NCBI RefSeq assembly: GCF_009765985.1
Contig: NZ_LMUM01000037.1
Coordinates: 318,113-382,112 of the forward strand
From: Acidobacterium sp. S8
Lineage (GTDB): Bacteria; Acidobacteriota; Terriglobia; Terriglobales; Acidobacteriaceae
Direction: 5' to 3'
DNA: 64,000 bases
Position numbers and translations under genes: made by a program. Shown here piece after piece: positions 34,229 to 44,574 of the stretch. The notes under the pieces were generated by a model. The model did not search any database. It had not been told where the DNA came from and saw nothing but the letters and a program-made list of their open reading frames with translations. The first letter of the stretch is position 1, and the number at the start of each line of letters is the position of its first letter.

Positions 34229-36589
34229 GTGAAAATCAAGGTGTGTTTTTCAGCGCGCACTGTATTGGCGTTGAGTAGTCTCGCTTTGCTCACGGGGTTT
34301 GCCGCCGTACTTCCCGCGCAGAGTGCTTTTCAATCTGTGGATCCAATGATTGGCACCGGACCAGAGGGGCACACCTTTCCCGGAGCTACTGTGCCATTTG
34401 GCATGGTGCAGCTGAGTCCTGATACGCAGATTCGCCCTTTCAAGCAGAGTTACAAGTGGGCAGCAGGCTATCGTTACGAAGACAAGACCATTCTTGGCTT
34501 TTCGCACACGCACTTTTCCGGAGCCGGACACTCCGATCTTGGTGACTTTCTTGTGCAGCCGATATCGGGTGAAGTGAAACTTGAACCGGGCGACATTGAC
34601 GTGCCGCACTCCGGTTATCGGTCCAGCTTTCGCCATGAGACAGAAAAAGCCGAGCCTGGCTACTATGCCGTCAGGCTCGATGATTACGGCGTGCGTGCCG
34701 AGCTGACGGCAACAACGCGCGTGGGCGTACATCGCTACACATTTCCCGCTGACGAACCGGCGCATCTGCTTCTCGACATGCGCTCGTCCATCTACAACTA
34801 CACAGGAAAAGTCTTGTGGTCGAGCGTGCGCGTGCGTGCCGACGGAACCATCACCGGCATGCGCGAGACGCGCGGCTGGGCTCCTGCACGGCAGCTTTAT
34901 TTCGCGATGCGTTTTTCGCAGCCATTGGCTGGACATGAACTGTACGACCACGAGCCTCTGCCGCTGGAGTACAAGGGATTCGCGACTCCCGGGACATCAC
35001 CTTCCGACACGCAGGCCATTGCAGGACGCGGTTTGATCGGCGTTTTTGATTTTGGAGAGCTGAAACAACCTCTGATTGTGAAGGTCGCCATCTCGCCAGT
35101 AGGCGAGGACAATGCGATTGCAAATCTTGATGCAGAGGTTCCGGGCTTCGATTTCGATGCAGTGCGTGCGCATGCCCGCAGCGCCTGGGAAGATGCGCTC
35201 TCGGTAGTGGATTTGAAGGCCGAACCGGCGATGCGTAAGAGCCTCTACACGGCTTTGTATCACGCGCTCATGGCTCCTTCGATTGCGATGGATGTAGATG
35301 GAAGCTATCGTGGCCCTGACTACCAGGTGCACAAGGCCGAAGGCTTCCACTTTGTTTCTTCGTTTTCTCTCTGGGATACCTACCGGGCTGAGCAGCCGCT
35401 GATGACCCTGATTGAGCCTCCAGACAGAACAGCCGATGTAGTGCGATCGCTGCTGGTTTCGCAGAAGGAAAGCCCGTTCGGCATTCTGCCAATATGGCAG
35501 TTTCAGGGGCTTGAGACATGGTGCATGATTGGTTATCACGCGGTGCCGGAGATCGCCGACGCCTATATGAAAGGCCTCGCCGGTTCCGATGCCAACGAAG
35601 CGCTGAATGCCATGATCGCAAGCGCCACGTATGCTCCTTATGGTCATATCGGCGAATATATGAAGCTCGGATACGTCCCTGTAGACAATGACGGGGAAGC
35701 TGCATCGAAAACGATGGAATATGCCTACGACGATTGGACAATTGCGCGCATGGCTCGCCGCATGGGACGCAATGATGTGGCCGATACCTTTGATAAACGA
35801 GCCGAGAACTGGCGCAATGTCTTCGATAAGAGCACAGGCTTTGTAGTGCCGAAGAAGGCGGATGGAAGTTTTCGCGAGCCGTTTGATCCGGCGCAAGCGG
35901 GCGCGCAGAGCGGCTTTACGGAAGGCAATGCATGGCAGTATTCGTGGTATCAGCCGCAGGATGAAGCAGCGCTGATCCAGATTCTGGGTGGTGATCAAAA
36001 ATTAGTCGACAAGTTGGACGCGATGTTCGACGCGAAGGTGGATCCTAAGCGTTACGCCGATGTCGAAGACATTGCCGGAATGATAGGCCAATATATCCAC
36101 GGCAATGAGCCAAGCCATCACCTTGCGTATCTGTATGACTACGCGGGGCAGCCGTGGCGCACGCAGGAGCGACTCAAGCAGATTGTTGATTCGCAGTACC
36201 GGCCTGCTCCGGATGGCCTGGTGGGCAACGATGATCTTGGGCAGATGTCCGCATGGCTATTGTTTACGGCATTCGGGTTTTATCCGGTTGCGCCTGGAAC
36301 AAACGAATATGTGATCGGCAGGCCATTCGTCGAAGAGGCTACGCTGCATTTGCCAAATGGAAAGCAGTTCCATGTAGTGACCGATAATCTTTCGGACAAC
36401 AATCGCTATGTAGGCAAAGTCACGCTGAATGGTAAGCCGCTCAACCGCAGCTACCTTCGCCATGAGGAGATTATGGCGGGCGGTGAGCTGCATTTTGTAA
36501 TGAGCTCGACGCCAAATAAAACGTGGGCCATCAGCCCATCATCAAGGCCCTTTTCGCAGTCGACAAGCAGCATGAAAAAAACTGAATAA
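34229..36589 (+). CDS. GH92 family alpha-1,2-mannosidase (secreted)
   Basis: A ~786-residue calcium-dependent exo-mannosidase, secreted by an N-terminal signal (VLALSSLALLTGFAAVLPAQ). GH92 landmarks: VDPMIGTGPEGHTFPGATVPFGMVQLSPDT, FSHTHFSGAGHSDLGDF, GNAWQYSWYQPQDEAAL, NEPSHHLAYLYDYAG, and the C-terminal GNDDLGQMSAWLLFTAFGFYPVAPG. It removes mannose from high-mannose N-glycans or yeast mannan. The start is uncertain: GTG 34229 gives a proper signal peptide, and the frame opens with TTG at 34193. No sugar transporter is adjacent, so it probably serves general glycan use. Confidence 0.9.
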   Translation: MKIKVCFSARTVLALSSLALLTGFAAVLPAQSAFQSVDPMIGTGPEGHTFPGATVPFGMVQLSPDTQIRPFKQSYKWAAGYRYEDKTILGFSHTHFSGAGHSDLGDFLVQPISGEVKLEPGDIDVPHSGYRSSFRHETEKAEPGYYAVRLDDYGVRAELTATTRVGVHRYTFPADEPAHLLLDMRSSIYNYTGKVLWSSVRVRADGTITGMRETRGWAPARQLYFAMRFSQPLAGHELYDHEPLPLEYKGFATPGTSPSDTQAIAGRGLIGVFDFGELKQPLIVKVAISPVGEDNAIANLDAEVPGFDFDAVRAHARSAWEDALSVVDLKAEPAMRKSLYTALYHALMAPSIAMDVDGSYRGPDYQVHKAEGFHFVSSFSLWDTYRAEQPLMTLIEPPDRTADVVRSLLVSQKESPFGILPIWQFQGLETWCMIGYHAVPEIADAYMKGLAGSDANEALNAMIASATYAPYGHIGEYMKLGYVPVDNDGEAASKTMEYAYDDWTIARMARRMGRNDVADTFDKRAENWRNVFDKSTGFVVPKKADGSFREPFDPAQAGAQSGFTEGNAWQYSWYQPQDEAALIQILGGDQKLVDKLDAMFDAKVDPKRYADVEDIAGMIGQYIHGNEPSHHLAYLYDYAGQPWRTQERLKQIVDSQYRPAPDGLVGNDDLGQMSAWLLFTAFGFYPVAPGTNEYVIGRPFVEEATLHLPNGKQFHVVTDNLSDNNRYVGKVTLNGKPLNRSYLRHEEIMAGGELHFVMSSTPNKTWAISPSSRPFSQSTSSMKKTE

Positions 36590-36613
36590 GGCAATGCGAC
36601 GTGAGTCTTGGCG

Positions 36614-37444
36614 TCAGTTCACTTTCAACGTGGCGTTCTGCGTGTGAACCGACTCTGGTTGCTTCATGACCGCTGCCGCTGCCTGACCGAGGGTAACGGT
36701 GGGAGATTCGGGCTCGAATCTCGAACGTTGATCGTCCTGTTGGAGTGAAATGCTCTTGAAAAGTAGGGCATTCCCTTCGAGATGGACGTGCACGGCTGTC
36801 AGCTCCCACAGTGCCTCGCCGACCTGCGCCTGTTCGAGCGAAAAAGAGCTGCCCTCTTTCAATCTGCCGAGTAAACCTCCGCCAAAAGTGACGTCATGGA
36901 TGAGACGGCCGCTCATGCTGCGGATGCGATGCTGCTGATTATCGACGACGACGTCGCCAGCCATGCTGCTGAAGACTCGTGACTCTCGCGTAGGCGGATG
37001 GAAATTTGGCTCGGGCTCGAAGTGCAGGGTGGTATTGCTTGGCGTCACGCTTGTTTGGGTCCAGACAAAAGCGACAGGAAGAAGCTTGAGAAAGTCATCG
37101 ACCTGCTGGTTATCGTGAGCATTCTCGGAGACGTCTTTGCTCTGCGCCCTGGTGTCGTGTAGAAACTTATCGATGGAATCCCTTTGATGGGATTCGTCGA
37201 CCTTTTGCTCATTTCTTTCCAGAACCCGCCGCACATCGCCTTGCTGCGTGCCTGCAACCCATTGAAGAATGTGTTCGTTCGGCTTGCGGATATCGTCGAG
37301 ATAGATCCAGTGAGAATGGTCATCGCGGTTGGCCGCGCGTTCTGCATCAACGACCTGTTGGATGATCTGATGTGGGTTCTGCGCATGTGCAGCAGTCAGC
37401 GAGAGTGCCAGTATCCCTGCCCAGAGATAGCTAGATTTGGCCAT
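36614..37444 (-). CDS. Secreted protein of unknown function
   Basis: A 276-residue protein with a signal peptide (SSYLWAGILALSLTAAHA). The mature part is mostly beta-rich, with an early conserved-looking segment (QQVVDAERAANRDDHSHWIYLDDIRKPNEH), a middle LLPVAFVWTQTS, then FEPEPNFHPPTRESRVFSSMAGDVVVDNQQHRIRSMSGRL, and a C-terminal FKSISLQQDDQ. It may be periplasmic; repeated charged/aromatic patches suggest binding rather than catalysis. I recognise the type from other acidobacterial genomes but know no function. Its neighbours, GH92 and an acetyltransferase remnant, do not explain it. Confidence 0.65.
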   Translation of the reverse strand: MAKSSYLWAGILALSLTAAHAQNPHQIIQQVVDAERAANRDDHSHWIYLDDIRKPNEHILQWVAGTQQGDVRRVLERNEQKVDESHQRDSIDKFLHDTRAQSKDVSENAHDNQQVDDFLKLLPVAFVWTQTSVTPSNTTLHFEPEPNFHPPTRESRVFSSMAGDVVVDNQQHRIRSMSGRLIHDVTFGGGLLGRLKEGSSFSLEQAQVGEALWELTAVHVHLEGNALLFKSISLQQDDQRSRFEPESPTVTLGQAAAAVMKQPESVHTQNATLKVN

Positions 37445-37584
37445 TTAACTGCCCCCTGCTGGTCAAAAGTTACGGCATTTTGATGCCGCAGGTGCGCGGA
37501 ACGCTTCGAAAGAAGGCAAGTCTGCTGACCCGGCGGGGCCGCGCATTCCTGTTTGACGGTAAAAGTTCCTATAAGTCTGCGCCC

Positions 37585-38186
37585 TCATATAGAGACGTTC
37601 GCAGGCGGGCGGATGGCCGCTTCTTCCGCGAAACATGTGGCATCGTCTTCCAAAGAATGCCTGACGAGCGAGTGAGGACCGATGACGACATGGTCGCCGA
37701 TCACAACGCCGCCTGCAACGAGCGAACCATTGCCCAGGTAGACATCATCGCTCAGCAGTGGCGTGCCCTCTTTCGCGATGCCGAGACAGGCTCCGGGATG
37801 GATGCGGCACCGCGAGCCTGCGCGCACGCCCTGATGAACGATGATCGATCCATGGTGTGCGATTGTCAGCCCGGGACCGAAAACATTCAGCGGAATTTCA
37901 AGGTTCAGCAGCAGGGAAGTCCATAAAACCTGCCCTTGCGCCATGCAGCATAGGGCTTCCAAAGTTTGCCTCGCTTTGAATTGACCACATATTCGGTCTT
38001 GCGCAGAAGCCGCTGCCAGCCAATGACCGGAAACCTGATCCAGTCCAGGCTGCGCCATCCACGGACAGGGAACTGCCGGTGATGAATATAGGCGGCGAGA
38101 TCGTCGGCGAGGAATTGACGCAGTTCACGCCGATTTTTCGGTCCACGAGGATTCATCCCTGCATTATGGCAATCGTTAGTAGTCAT
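37585..38186 (-). pseudogene. Serine O-acetyltransferase-like (hexapeptide repeat) protein, frameshifted near 37920
   Basis: The N-terminal helical part begins MTTNDCHNAGMNPRGPKNRR and runs through IRFPVIGWQRLLRKTEY to YAAWRKGRFYGLPCC and a stop. The next frame continues SLLLNLEIPLNVFGPGLTIAHHGSI, the left-handed beta-helix repeats (VHQGVRAGSRCRIHPGACLG; LLSDDVYLGNGSLVAGGVVIG) and a stop at 37585. Intact relatives read RFYGLSLLLxxEIPLNVFGPGLSIAH, so one base is missing between TATGGACTT and CCCTGCTG. Restoring it gives a whole protein of about 200 residues. The 38156 ATG is an alternative start. Either a sequence error or a recent inactivation; family role is acetyl transfer to serine or a sugar. 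Confidence 0.8.
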
Positions 38187-38297
38187 CTCGGCGCGTTCTG
38201 CGGCGATTAGAGCGCGGGTTGTCTGTCGATCACAAGGGTACGAAAGTTTTTTTCAATTATTGCGACAATAGAAGGAGTGCAAACCGCATTCTCAAAG

Positions 38298-39629
38298 ATG
38301 ATTGGCATCGATTTCGGCACCACGAACAGCTCTGTTGCTTTGGCAGAGAACGGCAACGTCCGCATGATGCAGTTTCCCTCTGCGAAGGGGTTGACTCCTT
38401 CTTCGCGATCGCTGCTTTACCTGCAGCGAAGAATGAACGTGGCAGGCAAGCCTGTCTCCGCTTGGACAGGGGCTGAGGCCATCGAACATTATCTGGCCAC
38501 CGATAGTTTCGACGACGATTTTCAGGGGAGACTGGTCCAGTCGCTCAAGAGCTACCTGGCTGTCCGCGACATTATAAGCACCGAAGTGTTTGGCCGCTCC
38601 TATCGCTTCGAAGACCTGGTTGCTCGTCTGCTGACCGGTCTCCGCCAGCGTGCCGGTGAATTTTTCGGTGCGGAAATCACCCAGGCTCTGGTAGGCCGGC
38701 CGGTGATGTTTGTCGGCGCCGAGTCGGAGGAGGATAACGATTTCGCGGTCGAGCGTTTGCGACGGTCGTTTATTCAGGCTGGCTTCACCCATGTCGAGTT
38801 CGCCATGGAGCCGGTTGCGGCGGCATTTGCTTATGACGGGGCCACGGAGCAGGATGAACTGCTCCTAATCGGCGATTTTGGCGGCGGCACGACGGATTTC
38901 TCCTTGCTGCGCGTGAATTCCTCAAGACGCGGTGCAGATCGGCTGCAGGTGCTCGGCAATACCGGTGAAGGCATCGCAGGCGACGCTTTCGATGCTCGTA
39001 TTGTGCGACGGCTGATCTCACCGGCGCTGGGATCGGAATCGATGGCGCGCTCGATGGGCAAAGTGTTGCCGGCGTTGCCGGCCTGGATTTACGCCAATCT
39101 TGAGCGCTGGCATACGCTGTCATTTCTGCAAACGCGCGCTGTGATGCACATGCTGCATACGACCGAGAAACGCGCGCTGGACCCAGAGAAGATCGCGGCG
39201 TTGGCTGCTGTCGTAGAGCACGACCTAGGATACCGGCTGCATCAGGCTGTGCAACGGGTCAAGATCGATCTTTCGAAATACGAGCAGTCGGAATTTATTC
39301 TCGACACAGATGTTTTGCATCTGCGGGCGCCTGTGGCTCGCTCGGAATTTGAACAGTGGATCGCGCCCGAGCTGATACGGATGGAAACAAGCCTCGATGA
39401 GCTGCTGCGGAAGGTAGGAGTGCAGGCCGCCCAGGTCGATCGCGTCTTTCTCACTGGCGGCACCTCGCTGGTACCAGCGGTGCGGCGTGTTTTTACCCAG
39501 CGGTTTGGAGAGGATCGAGTGCATAGCGGAGAAGCTTTTACTTCAGTCGCTTACGGCCTGGCGCTCATGGCCGAAGGTCTGCGCGACCGGAAATATTCGG
39601 CAGCGCCGCCGGCACAGGCGCATGCCTGA
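38298..39629 (+). CDS. Hsp70-like protein (YegD type)
   Basis: A ~443-residue ATPase-domain-only relative of DnaK. ATG 38298 gives the family start (MIGIDFGTTNSSVAL); a GTG at 38277 is the other candidate. It has the phosphate-1 loop, phosphate-2 loop LIGDFGGGTTDFS and adenosine motif FLTGGTSLVPAVRRVF, but lacks the substrate-binding and lid domains of true DnaK, as in YegD. No nucleotide-exchange factor is nearby. It sits directly upstream of secA with 65 bases between. Its substrate and role are unknown; a function in protein folding or as a regulatory ATPase is possible. Confidence 0.85.
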   Translation: MIGIDFGTTNSSVALAENGNVRMMQFPSAKGLTPSSRSLLYLQRRMNVAGKPVSAWTGAEAIEHYLATDSFDDDFQGRLVQSLKSYLAVRDIISTEVFGRSYRFEDLVARLLTGLRQRAGEFFGAEITQALVGRPVMFVGAESEEDNDFAVERLRRSFIQAGFTHVEFAMEPVAAAFAYDGATEQDELLLIGDFGGGTTDFSLLRVNSSRRGADRLQVLGNTGEGIAGDAFDARIVRRLISPALGSESMARSMGKVLPALPAWIYANLERWHTLSFLQTRAVMHMLHTTEKRALDPEKIAALAAVVEHDLGYRLHQAVQRVKIDLSKYEQSEFILDTDVLHLRAPVARSEFEQWIAPELIRMETSLDELLRKVGVQAAQVDRVFLTGGTSLVPAVRRVFTQRFGEDRVHSGEAFTSVAYGLALMAEGLRDRKYSAAPPAQAHA

Positions 39630-39694
39630 AAGATGGCTAGAATAGAGCGTACTTTAGCCGAAGCATTTACACTATACGTTGAGGAATTTCTGCT

Positions 39695-42682
39695 TTGATC
39701 AGTCGGCTTCTCGCAAAGATTTTTGGAACCAGCAATGAACGCGCGGTGAAGCGCCTGATGCCCGTCGTCCAGACGATTAGCGCCATGGAGCCGGAGGTTG
39801 AGCGGCTCTCGGATGACGAGCTTCGCGCCAAAACGCAGGCATTTAAGGCGCGCATCGTCGCGGCTTTGGAAGGCATCACCGACGTCGAGGAACGCAAGAC
39901 GGCGGAGAAGCAGGTTCTTGACGAGATTCTGCCCGAGGCATTTGCCGTGGTGCGCGAAGCGGGCCGCCGTGTGCTTCACATGCGCCACTTTGACGTGCAG
40001 CTGATAGGCGGCATGGTGCTGCACCAGGGCAAGATTTCGGAAATGAAGACCGGCGAAGGCAAGACGCTGGTTGCAACGCTTCCGTGCTACCTGAATGCGC
40101 TTGCCGGCCGCGGCGTTCACGTCGTCACCGTCAATGATTATCTGGCTAAGCGCGATGCCGAGTGGATGGGCAAAATCTACGAATTTCTCGGCTTGACTGT
40201 GGGCGTCATCGTGCATGACCTCGATGACCAGCAGCGCCGCGCAGCTTATGGCGCCGACATTACCTACGGCACCAACAACGAGTTTGGTTTTGACTACCTG
40301 CGCGACAACATGAAGTTTGAGTTGTCCGATTGTGTGCAGCGCGGACACTATTTCGCCATCGTCGACGAAGTGGATTCGATCCTCATCGATGAAGCGCGTA
40401 CGCCGCTCATCATCTCCGGTCCGACGGACCAGACGACCGACAAATATGCGCGTGTGAACCGCATCATTCCATCGCTGGAACTGGGCGAGGAGATAGAGAA
40501 GGGCGAAGAAAAGATTCTTACCGGCGACTACGTGGTCGATGAAAAGCACAAGACCATCACCGTCACCGATGAGGGCTGGGAGAAGATCGAAAAGCTGCTT
40601 GGCATCGGCAACATTGCCGACCCGGAAAACTGGGATCTGAAGCACCACGTCGAAGTCGCCGTGAAGGCGCACTCGCTCTATAAGCGCGATGTGCAATACG
40701 TGGTGAAGGACGGTGAAGTCATCATCGTGGATGAGTTTACAGGCCGCCTGATGCCGGGCCGCCGCTGGTCCGATGGTCTGCACCAGGCCGTCGAAGCCAA
40801 GGAGGGCGTGAACATCCGCCGCGAAGATCAGACGCTGGCGACGATTACCTTTCAGAATTATTTCCGCCTCTACCAGAAGCTTGCCGGCATGACCGGGACC
40901 GCAGAGACAGAAGCTGCTGAGTTCGACAAGATTTATAAGCTTGAAATCGTCGTCATCCCGACGAACAAACCGATGCTTCGCATCGAAAATTCGGATGTGG
41001 TCTTTCGCACGGCGAAGGAAAAATACTTTGCCGTTGCCGATGAGATTGCCAAGCTGCATGAGGCCGGGCAGCCAGCACTCGTGGGCACCACATCGATTGA
41101 AAAGTCCGAGCTGCTTTCGCAGATTCTGCAGCGCAAGGGCGTGAAGCACGTCGTGCTGAACGCGAAGTTCCACGAGCGCGAAGCGGAAATCGTAGCGCAG
41201 GCCGGACGCCTGGGCATGGTCACCATCGCCACCAACATGGCAGGCCGTGGTACTGATATTCTGCTCGGCGGCAATGCTGAATTTGTAGCCAAGCAGGATC
41301 TGGTAAAGAAGGGAACGGCGCGCGCCATCAGCGTAGCCGAGGGCGCTCTGAATCCGATGGCGTCTCCGGGCATGTTCCGCTTCTACTATCAGGGCCAGGA
41401 ATTCGAGACTACGCAGGAAACCTGGGACCGCACCTATGCTGCATATCAGGCAAGTGCAGCCTCAGAGCATGACGCAGTCATCGCCGCAGGTGGCCTGCAT
41501 ATCCTCGGCACTGAGCGGCATGAATCGCGGCGTATCGATAACCAGCTTCGTGGACGCGCCGGACGTCAGGGCGATCCAGGCGCATCGCGTTTCTATCTCT
41601 CGCTTGAAGACGATCTCATGCGCATCTTCGCCAAGGAGTGGGTTGGAACGCTGCTGCAGCGTCTTGGCATGGAAGAGGGCGTGCCGATCGAATCGCGCAT
41701 GATCTCCAAGCGCATCGAGGCTGCGCAAAAGGCCGTCGAATCGCAGAACTTCGAGTCGCGCAAACATCTGCTCGAATACGACGACGTGATGAACAAGCAG
41801 CGCGAGGCCGTTTACGGACTGCGTCACCAGTTGCTTGAAGGTCTCGATCAGAAAGAGCTGATCGTTGAGGATTACGTCGCCAATCTTTTGAGCGCACTGC
41901 TTGATGAGGCTGCTCCTGAAAAACTGCATCCTGACCAGTGGGACCTGAGCACACTCAAGAGCAAGCTGATGGGGCAATTCGGTCTCGATGTCGATGCTGA
42001 GGGCATTCACATCAGCGAGATGACCCGCCACGAGCTTGGTGAGACGCTATTTGACCGTTTGAAGGACCGGTACGAAGCGAAGGAGCAAGTGGTTGGCGAT
42101 AAGGCCATGCGCTTCCACGAACGCATGATCATGCTCAGCGTGCTCGATGGGCTTTGGAAAGACCATCTGCTGAACATGGACCATTTGAAGGAGGGCATCG
42201 GTCTGCGCGGCTACGGCCAGCAGGATCCTCTGGTGGCCTACAAGAAAGAATCCTTCGACATGTTCGAGGAAATGATGGGTCGTTTCCAGGAGGATACGGT
42301 ACGCTTCTTGTTCCTCATGCAGATTGTTGGCCCAGACGGCCAGCCGCTGGTCATACCATCGCGGCCGCGTCCGGCGATTCCGCGTGCTCCGGCTGTGGGA
42401 TCCGCTGAGGCGGCCCATCAAGAAACGCTTTCAGCCGTGGCTGTGGAAGAGCGACCGGTTATTCCGGTTCCGACACGCCAGCCTACGACGACCATCGATG
42501 CGATCGAGCGCGAGTTCCAGCGCAAGAAGCAGCGGGAGTTGGAGCAGGCGCGTATGGCTGGAGGCGGCAGCGCAGAAGCTCCTGCACAGCGCAGGGCTGG
42601 CGATAAGGTCGGACGTAACGATCCCTGTCCTTGCGGCTCCGGCAAGAAGTACAAGAAGTGCCACGGAGCCAACGAAGCGTAG
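39695..42682 (+). CDS. secA: Preprotein translocase ATPase SecA
   Basis: A 995-residue motor that pushes secreted proteins through SecYEG. The start is TTG 39695 ([19 protein letters not shown]) with GAGGAA upstream. Landmarks: Walker A in [19 protein letters not shown]-type [19 protein letters not shown], the [16 protein letters not shown] motif, [13 protein letters not shown], and the C-terminal SEC-C zinc-binding motif [14 protein letters not shown]. All are complete. It follows the Hsp70-like gene and converges with the HD-domain gene (4-base gap). The low-complexity Pro/Ala/Val linker before the zinc motif is normal. Confidence 0.97.
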   Translation: MISRLLAKIFGTSNERAVKRLMPVVQTISAMEPEVERLSDDELRAKTQAFKARIVAALEGITDVEERKTAEKQVLDEILPEAFAVVREAGRRVLHMRHFDVQLIGGMVLHQGKISEMKTGEGKTLVATLPCYLNALAGRGVHVVTVNDYLAKRDAEWMGKIYEFLGLTVGVIVHDLDDQQRRAAYGADITYGTNNEFGFDYLRDNMKFELSDCVQRGHYFAIVDEVDSILIDEARTPLIISGPTDQTTDKYARVNRIIPSLELGEEIEKGEEKILTGDYVVDEKHKTITVTDEGWEKIEKLLGIGNIADPENWDLKHHVEVAVKAHSLYKRDVQYVVKDGEVIIVDEFTGRLMPGRRWSDGLHQAVEAKEGVNIRREDQTLATITFQNYFRLYQKLAGMTGTAETEAAEFDKIYKLEIVVIPTNKPMLRIENSDVVFRTAKEKYFAVADEIAKLHEAGQPALVGTTSIEKSELLSQILQRKGVKHVVLNAKFHEREAEIVAQAGRLGMVTIATNMAGRGTDILLGGNAEFVAKQDLVKKGTARAISVAEGALNPMASPGMFRFYYQGQEFETTQETWDRTYAAYQASAASEHDAVIAAGGLHILGTERHESRRIDNQLRGRAGRQGDPGASRFYLSLEDDLMRIFAKEWVGTLLQRLGMEEGVPIESRMISKRIEAAQKAVESQNFESRKHLLEYDDVMNKQREAVYGLRHQLLEGLDQKELIVEDYVANLLSALLDEAAPEKLHPDQWDLSTLKSKLMGQFGLDVDAEGIHISEMTRHELGETLFDRLKDRYEAKEQVVGDKAMRFHERMIMLSVLDGLWKDHLLNMDHLKEGIGLRGYGQQDPLVAYKKESFDMFEEMMGRFQEDTVRFLFLMQIVGPDGQPLVIPSRPRPAIPRAPAVGSAEAAHQETLSAVAVEERPVIPVPTRQPTTTIDAIEREFQRKKQRELEQARMAGGGSAEAPAQRRAGDKVGRNDPCPCGSGKKYKKCHGANEA

Positions 42683-42686
42683 ACTT

Positions 42687-43289
42687 TTAGAAAAGAGCGC
42701 CTGCAGCCTCGGAATTGACAGCGTCGAGAAAATTTTTGAGCGCAGCGATTCTCGGCTCTGCCAGGCGTTTCGTACTTTCCAGTCGAATCTTTCCCGGCAG
42801 TGTCTCAAGGTTTTTCTGCAGAGTCTTCACCGCATCGGTGAAGATCGAGTAGCGCGTATCGCGACCGACTTTCGATACGGTGCGCAGAATGCCGATGCCG
42901 CCCAGTTGCTCGAGAATGTCGGCGTCGCGCAGGATGGTCGCTTCGATGCTTGTCGGCTCGTCATGCGGCTGATGTTCTTGAATCACAGCGAGTACCGCAG
43001 GAATTTTTTCCGCAGGAAATCGAGCTTCAGCCAGAATCTGAGGAGCTTGCTCACAGACGTAGCGTACGTGGTCCCATTTTGCCAGCGCCTCCGGATCCTC
43101 CGGGCGGTGTCCTACAAAAACTCCAAGATCGTGCAGCCACGCTGCAGCATAAACGACATCGTCGTCATACAGTCCTTCACCTATGCGCTGGGTAAGTTCA
43201 TAAAGACGAGGCTGGTGGCCATACTTCTCAATCGGCTTGGCTTCGTGGCGAATATATTCTGCAATGGCTGTACGGAAATCGTTGGACAT
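42687..43289 (-). CDS. HD-domain phosphohydrolase
   Basis: A 200-residue cytosolic protein from ATG 43289. The HD pair is in VYAAAWLHDLGVFVGHR, with further ligands in IQEHQPHDEP and the LRDADILEQLG Asp; the earlier KYGHQPRLYELTQRIGE supplies the first His. These make a metal-dependent phosphohydrolase like YfbR or YpgQ, but the substrate is unknown. It converges with secA and shares no operon. Confidence 0.82.
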   Translation of the reverse strand: MSNDFRTAIAEYIRHEAKPIEKYGHQPRLYELTQRIGEGLYDDDVVYAAAWLHDLGVFVGHRPEDPEALAKWDHVRYVCEQAPQILAEARFPAEKIPAVLAVIQEHQPHDEPTSIEATILRDADILEQLGGIGILRTVSKVGRDTRYSIFTDAVKTLQKNLETLPGKIRLESTKRLAEPRIAALKNFLDAVNSEAAGALF

Positions 43290-43614
43290 GGCTGGTTTCG
43301 TATTCAGCGTAATTGAAGTGGACCACCGAGACAAATGGAGGGGATGCAAGCAGTCACTCATATCCACGTAAGGCTGAAACCATCGCCGGCGAAGACATGG
43401 TAGAACCGGTGCGCCCTGAAATTGCCGCAGAACGGCGTTTCTATGAGAAGATCACCGGGGCAAGTATTTCCATTAGTTCCTGCGTCATTGTTGCGCTTCC
43501 AGGTCTCCAAAAAATATTTCGATGTGCACTGCGGCGCCCTCCTTTCAGTTGAGATAGTCAGATTCCGCATCCTGCGCATGAGTCTTGCGAACTGTGAGTC
43601 ATAGGAGAGTACAA
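43290..43614. other. Intergenic stretch without a recognised gene
   Basis: 325 bases between the HD-domain start and the secreted protein gene. Several short frames occur but none has a ribosome site or recognisable product. AGGAG at 43604-43608 serves the gene at 43615. I see no convincing promoter motif or RNA structure. Confidence 0.6.
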
Positions 43615-44376
43615 ATGAATCGAATCCATGCCGTCGATAACGCTATCCCGTCAGGTGTGAGCGCGCCTTATAAACACAATCGATGGATGTGCATCATCGC
43701 CTCAGCTGCAATGGTTATAAGCGTGCCTGTCTTTGCACAGGCGGGCGGCGATCTGCAGCAAAAGCTTGCCGCGCTCAAGCAGTCGGCTGCCGAAAATCAG
43801 CAGAAACTGCATCAGTACCAATGGACAGAATCCACTCAGTTGACGCTGAATGGGGATGCGAAACTGCCGTCGCTCTCCATGTGCCAATACGGCCCAGACG
43901 GCAAGGTAAAGAAGACGCCGATGGGATCGCCACCGCCGCCGCCCAGTGGCGGCAGAATGAAGCAGAAAATCATTGCGAAGAAGACGGGTGAGATGAAGGA
44001 TTACATGGGGCAGGTGAAGACCCTGCTCAACCAATATCTACCGCCCGACCCCCAACGCATGCAGCAAGCATTCCAAGCAGGCAAAGTCTCCTTGGACGCC
44101 ACTGCAGGGTCCGGCGCGGCCGCGATTGTCTTCAAAGACTACGCACAGCCCGGCGACCAGATGACCATCTCTTTTGACACCGCAGCGAAGAAAATCAGCT
44201 CAGTAAACGTGAATACTTACATGGATGATCCGAAAGACACAGTCACTCTGGCTGTGCAGTTTGCCAGCTTGCCGGATGGCGCCAACTACGTACAGCAGAG
44301 TGTTCTAAATGCCACGGCCAAGAAGCTTGTGGTCACCACGACAAACTCCAATTATCAACCGGTAGGAGCGCATTAG
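43615..44376 (+). CDS. Secreted protein of unknown function
   Basis: A 253-residue protein from ATG 43615 (AGGAG 7 bases before). A long positively charged leader (to KHNRWMCIIAS) precedes the hydrophobic core of a signal peptide ending in VPVFAQAGG. The mature part has a helical segment (LQQKLAALKQSAAENQQKLHQY) and then QWTESTQLTLNGD, a proline-rich GSPPPPPSGGR insert, and a C-terminal strand-rich part (MTISFDTAAKKISSVNVNTYMDDPKD). The overall pattern, WTE-x-TQLTLNGD followed by SFDTAAKKISS, is seen in secreted acidobacterial proteins. No function known. A terminator follows at 44407. Confidence 0.65.
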   Translation: MNRIHAVDNAIPSGVSAPYKHNRWMCIIASAAMVISVPVFAQAGGDLQQKLAALKQSAAENQQKLHQYQWTESTQLTLNGDAKLPSLSMCQYGPDGKVKKTPMGSPPPPPSGGRMKQKIIAKKTGEMKDYMGQVKTLLNQYLPPDPQRMQQAFQAGKVSLDATAGSGAAAIVFKDYAQPGDQMTISFDTAAKKISSVNVNTYMDDPKDTVTLAVQFASLPDGANYVQQSVLNATAKKLVVTTTNSNYQPVGAH

Positions 44377-44406
44377 CTTCAGCAGATTATCTTGAATTCG
44401 CTCAAG

Positions 44407-44450
44407 GCAGGAGACGGGCTCTAATGGAGCACGCTACATCTCCTGCTTTT
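44407..44450 (+). terminator. Intrinsic terminator after the secreted protein gene
   Basis: An 8-bp stem (GCAGGAGA / TCTCCTGC) with a small inner hairpin in its loop, followed by TTTT. It starts 30 bases after the stop codon at 44376. Confidence 0.6.
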
Positions 44451-44574
44451 GTGCATTCAAATAAGCTTGCTCGTCAGAAATTGCAGAGCTAAATTATATG
44501 AAGCAATGATTTATCGAAATTGATTCAGTACGGTTTGTTAAATCCCGTTTTTAATTAAAAAGTGTGGGCCAGTA

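Noticed and set aside
39551-41173. A long minus-strand open frame (540 codons) opposite secA
   Set aside because: It is the shadow of secA in a GC-biased genome; it has no ribosome site and its product has no family pattern.
43358-43579. 73-residue minus-strand frame in the gap before the secreted-protein gene
   Set aside because: No ribosome site, no recognised family, and mixed composition; treated as chance.
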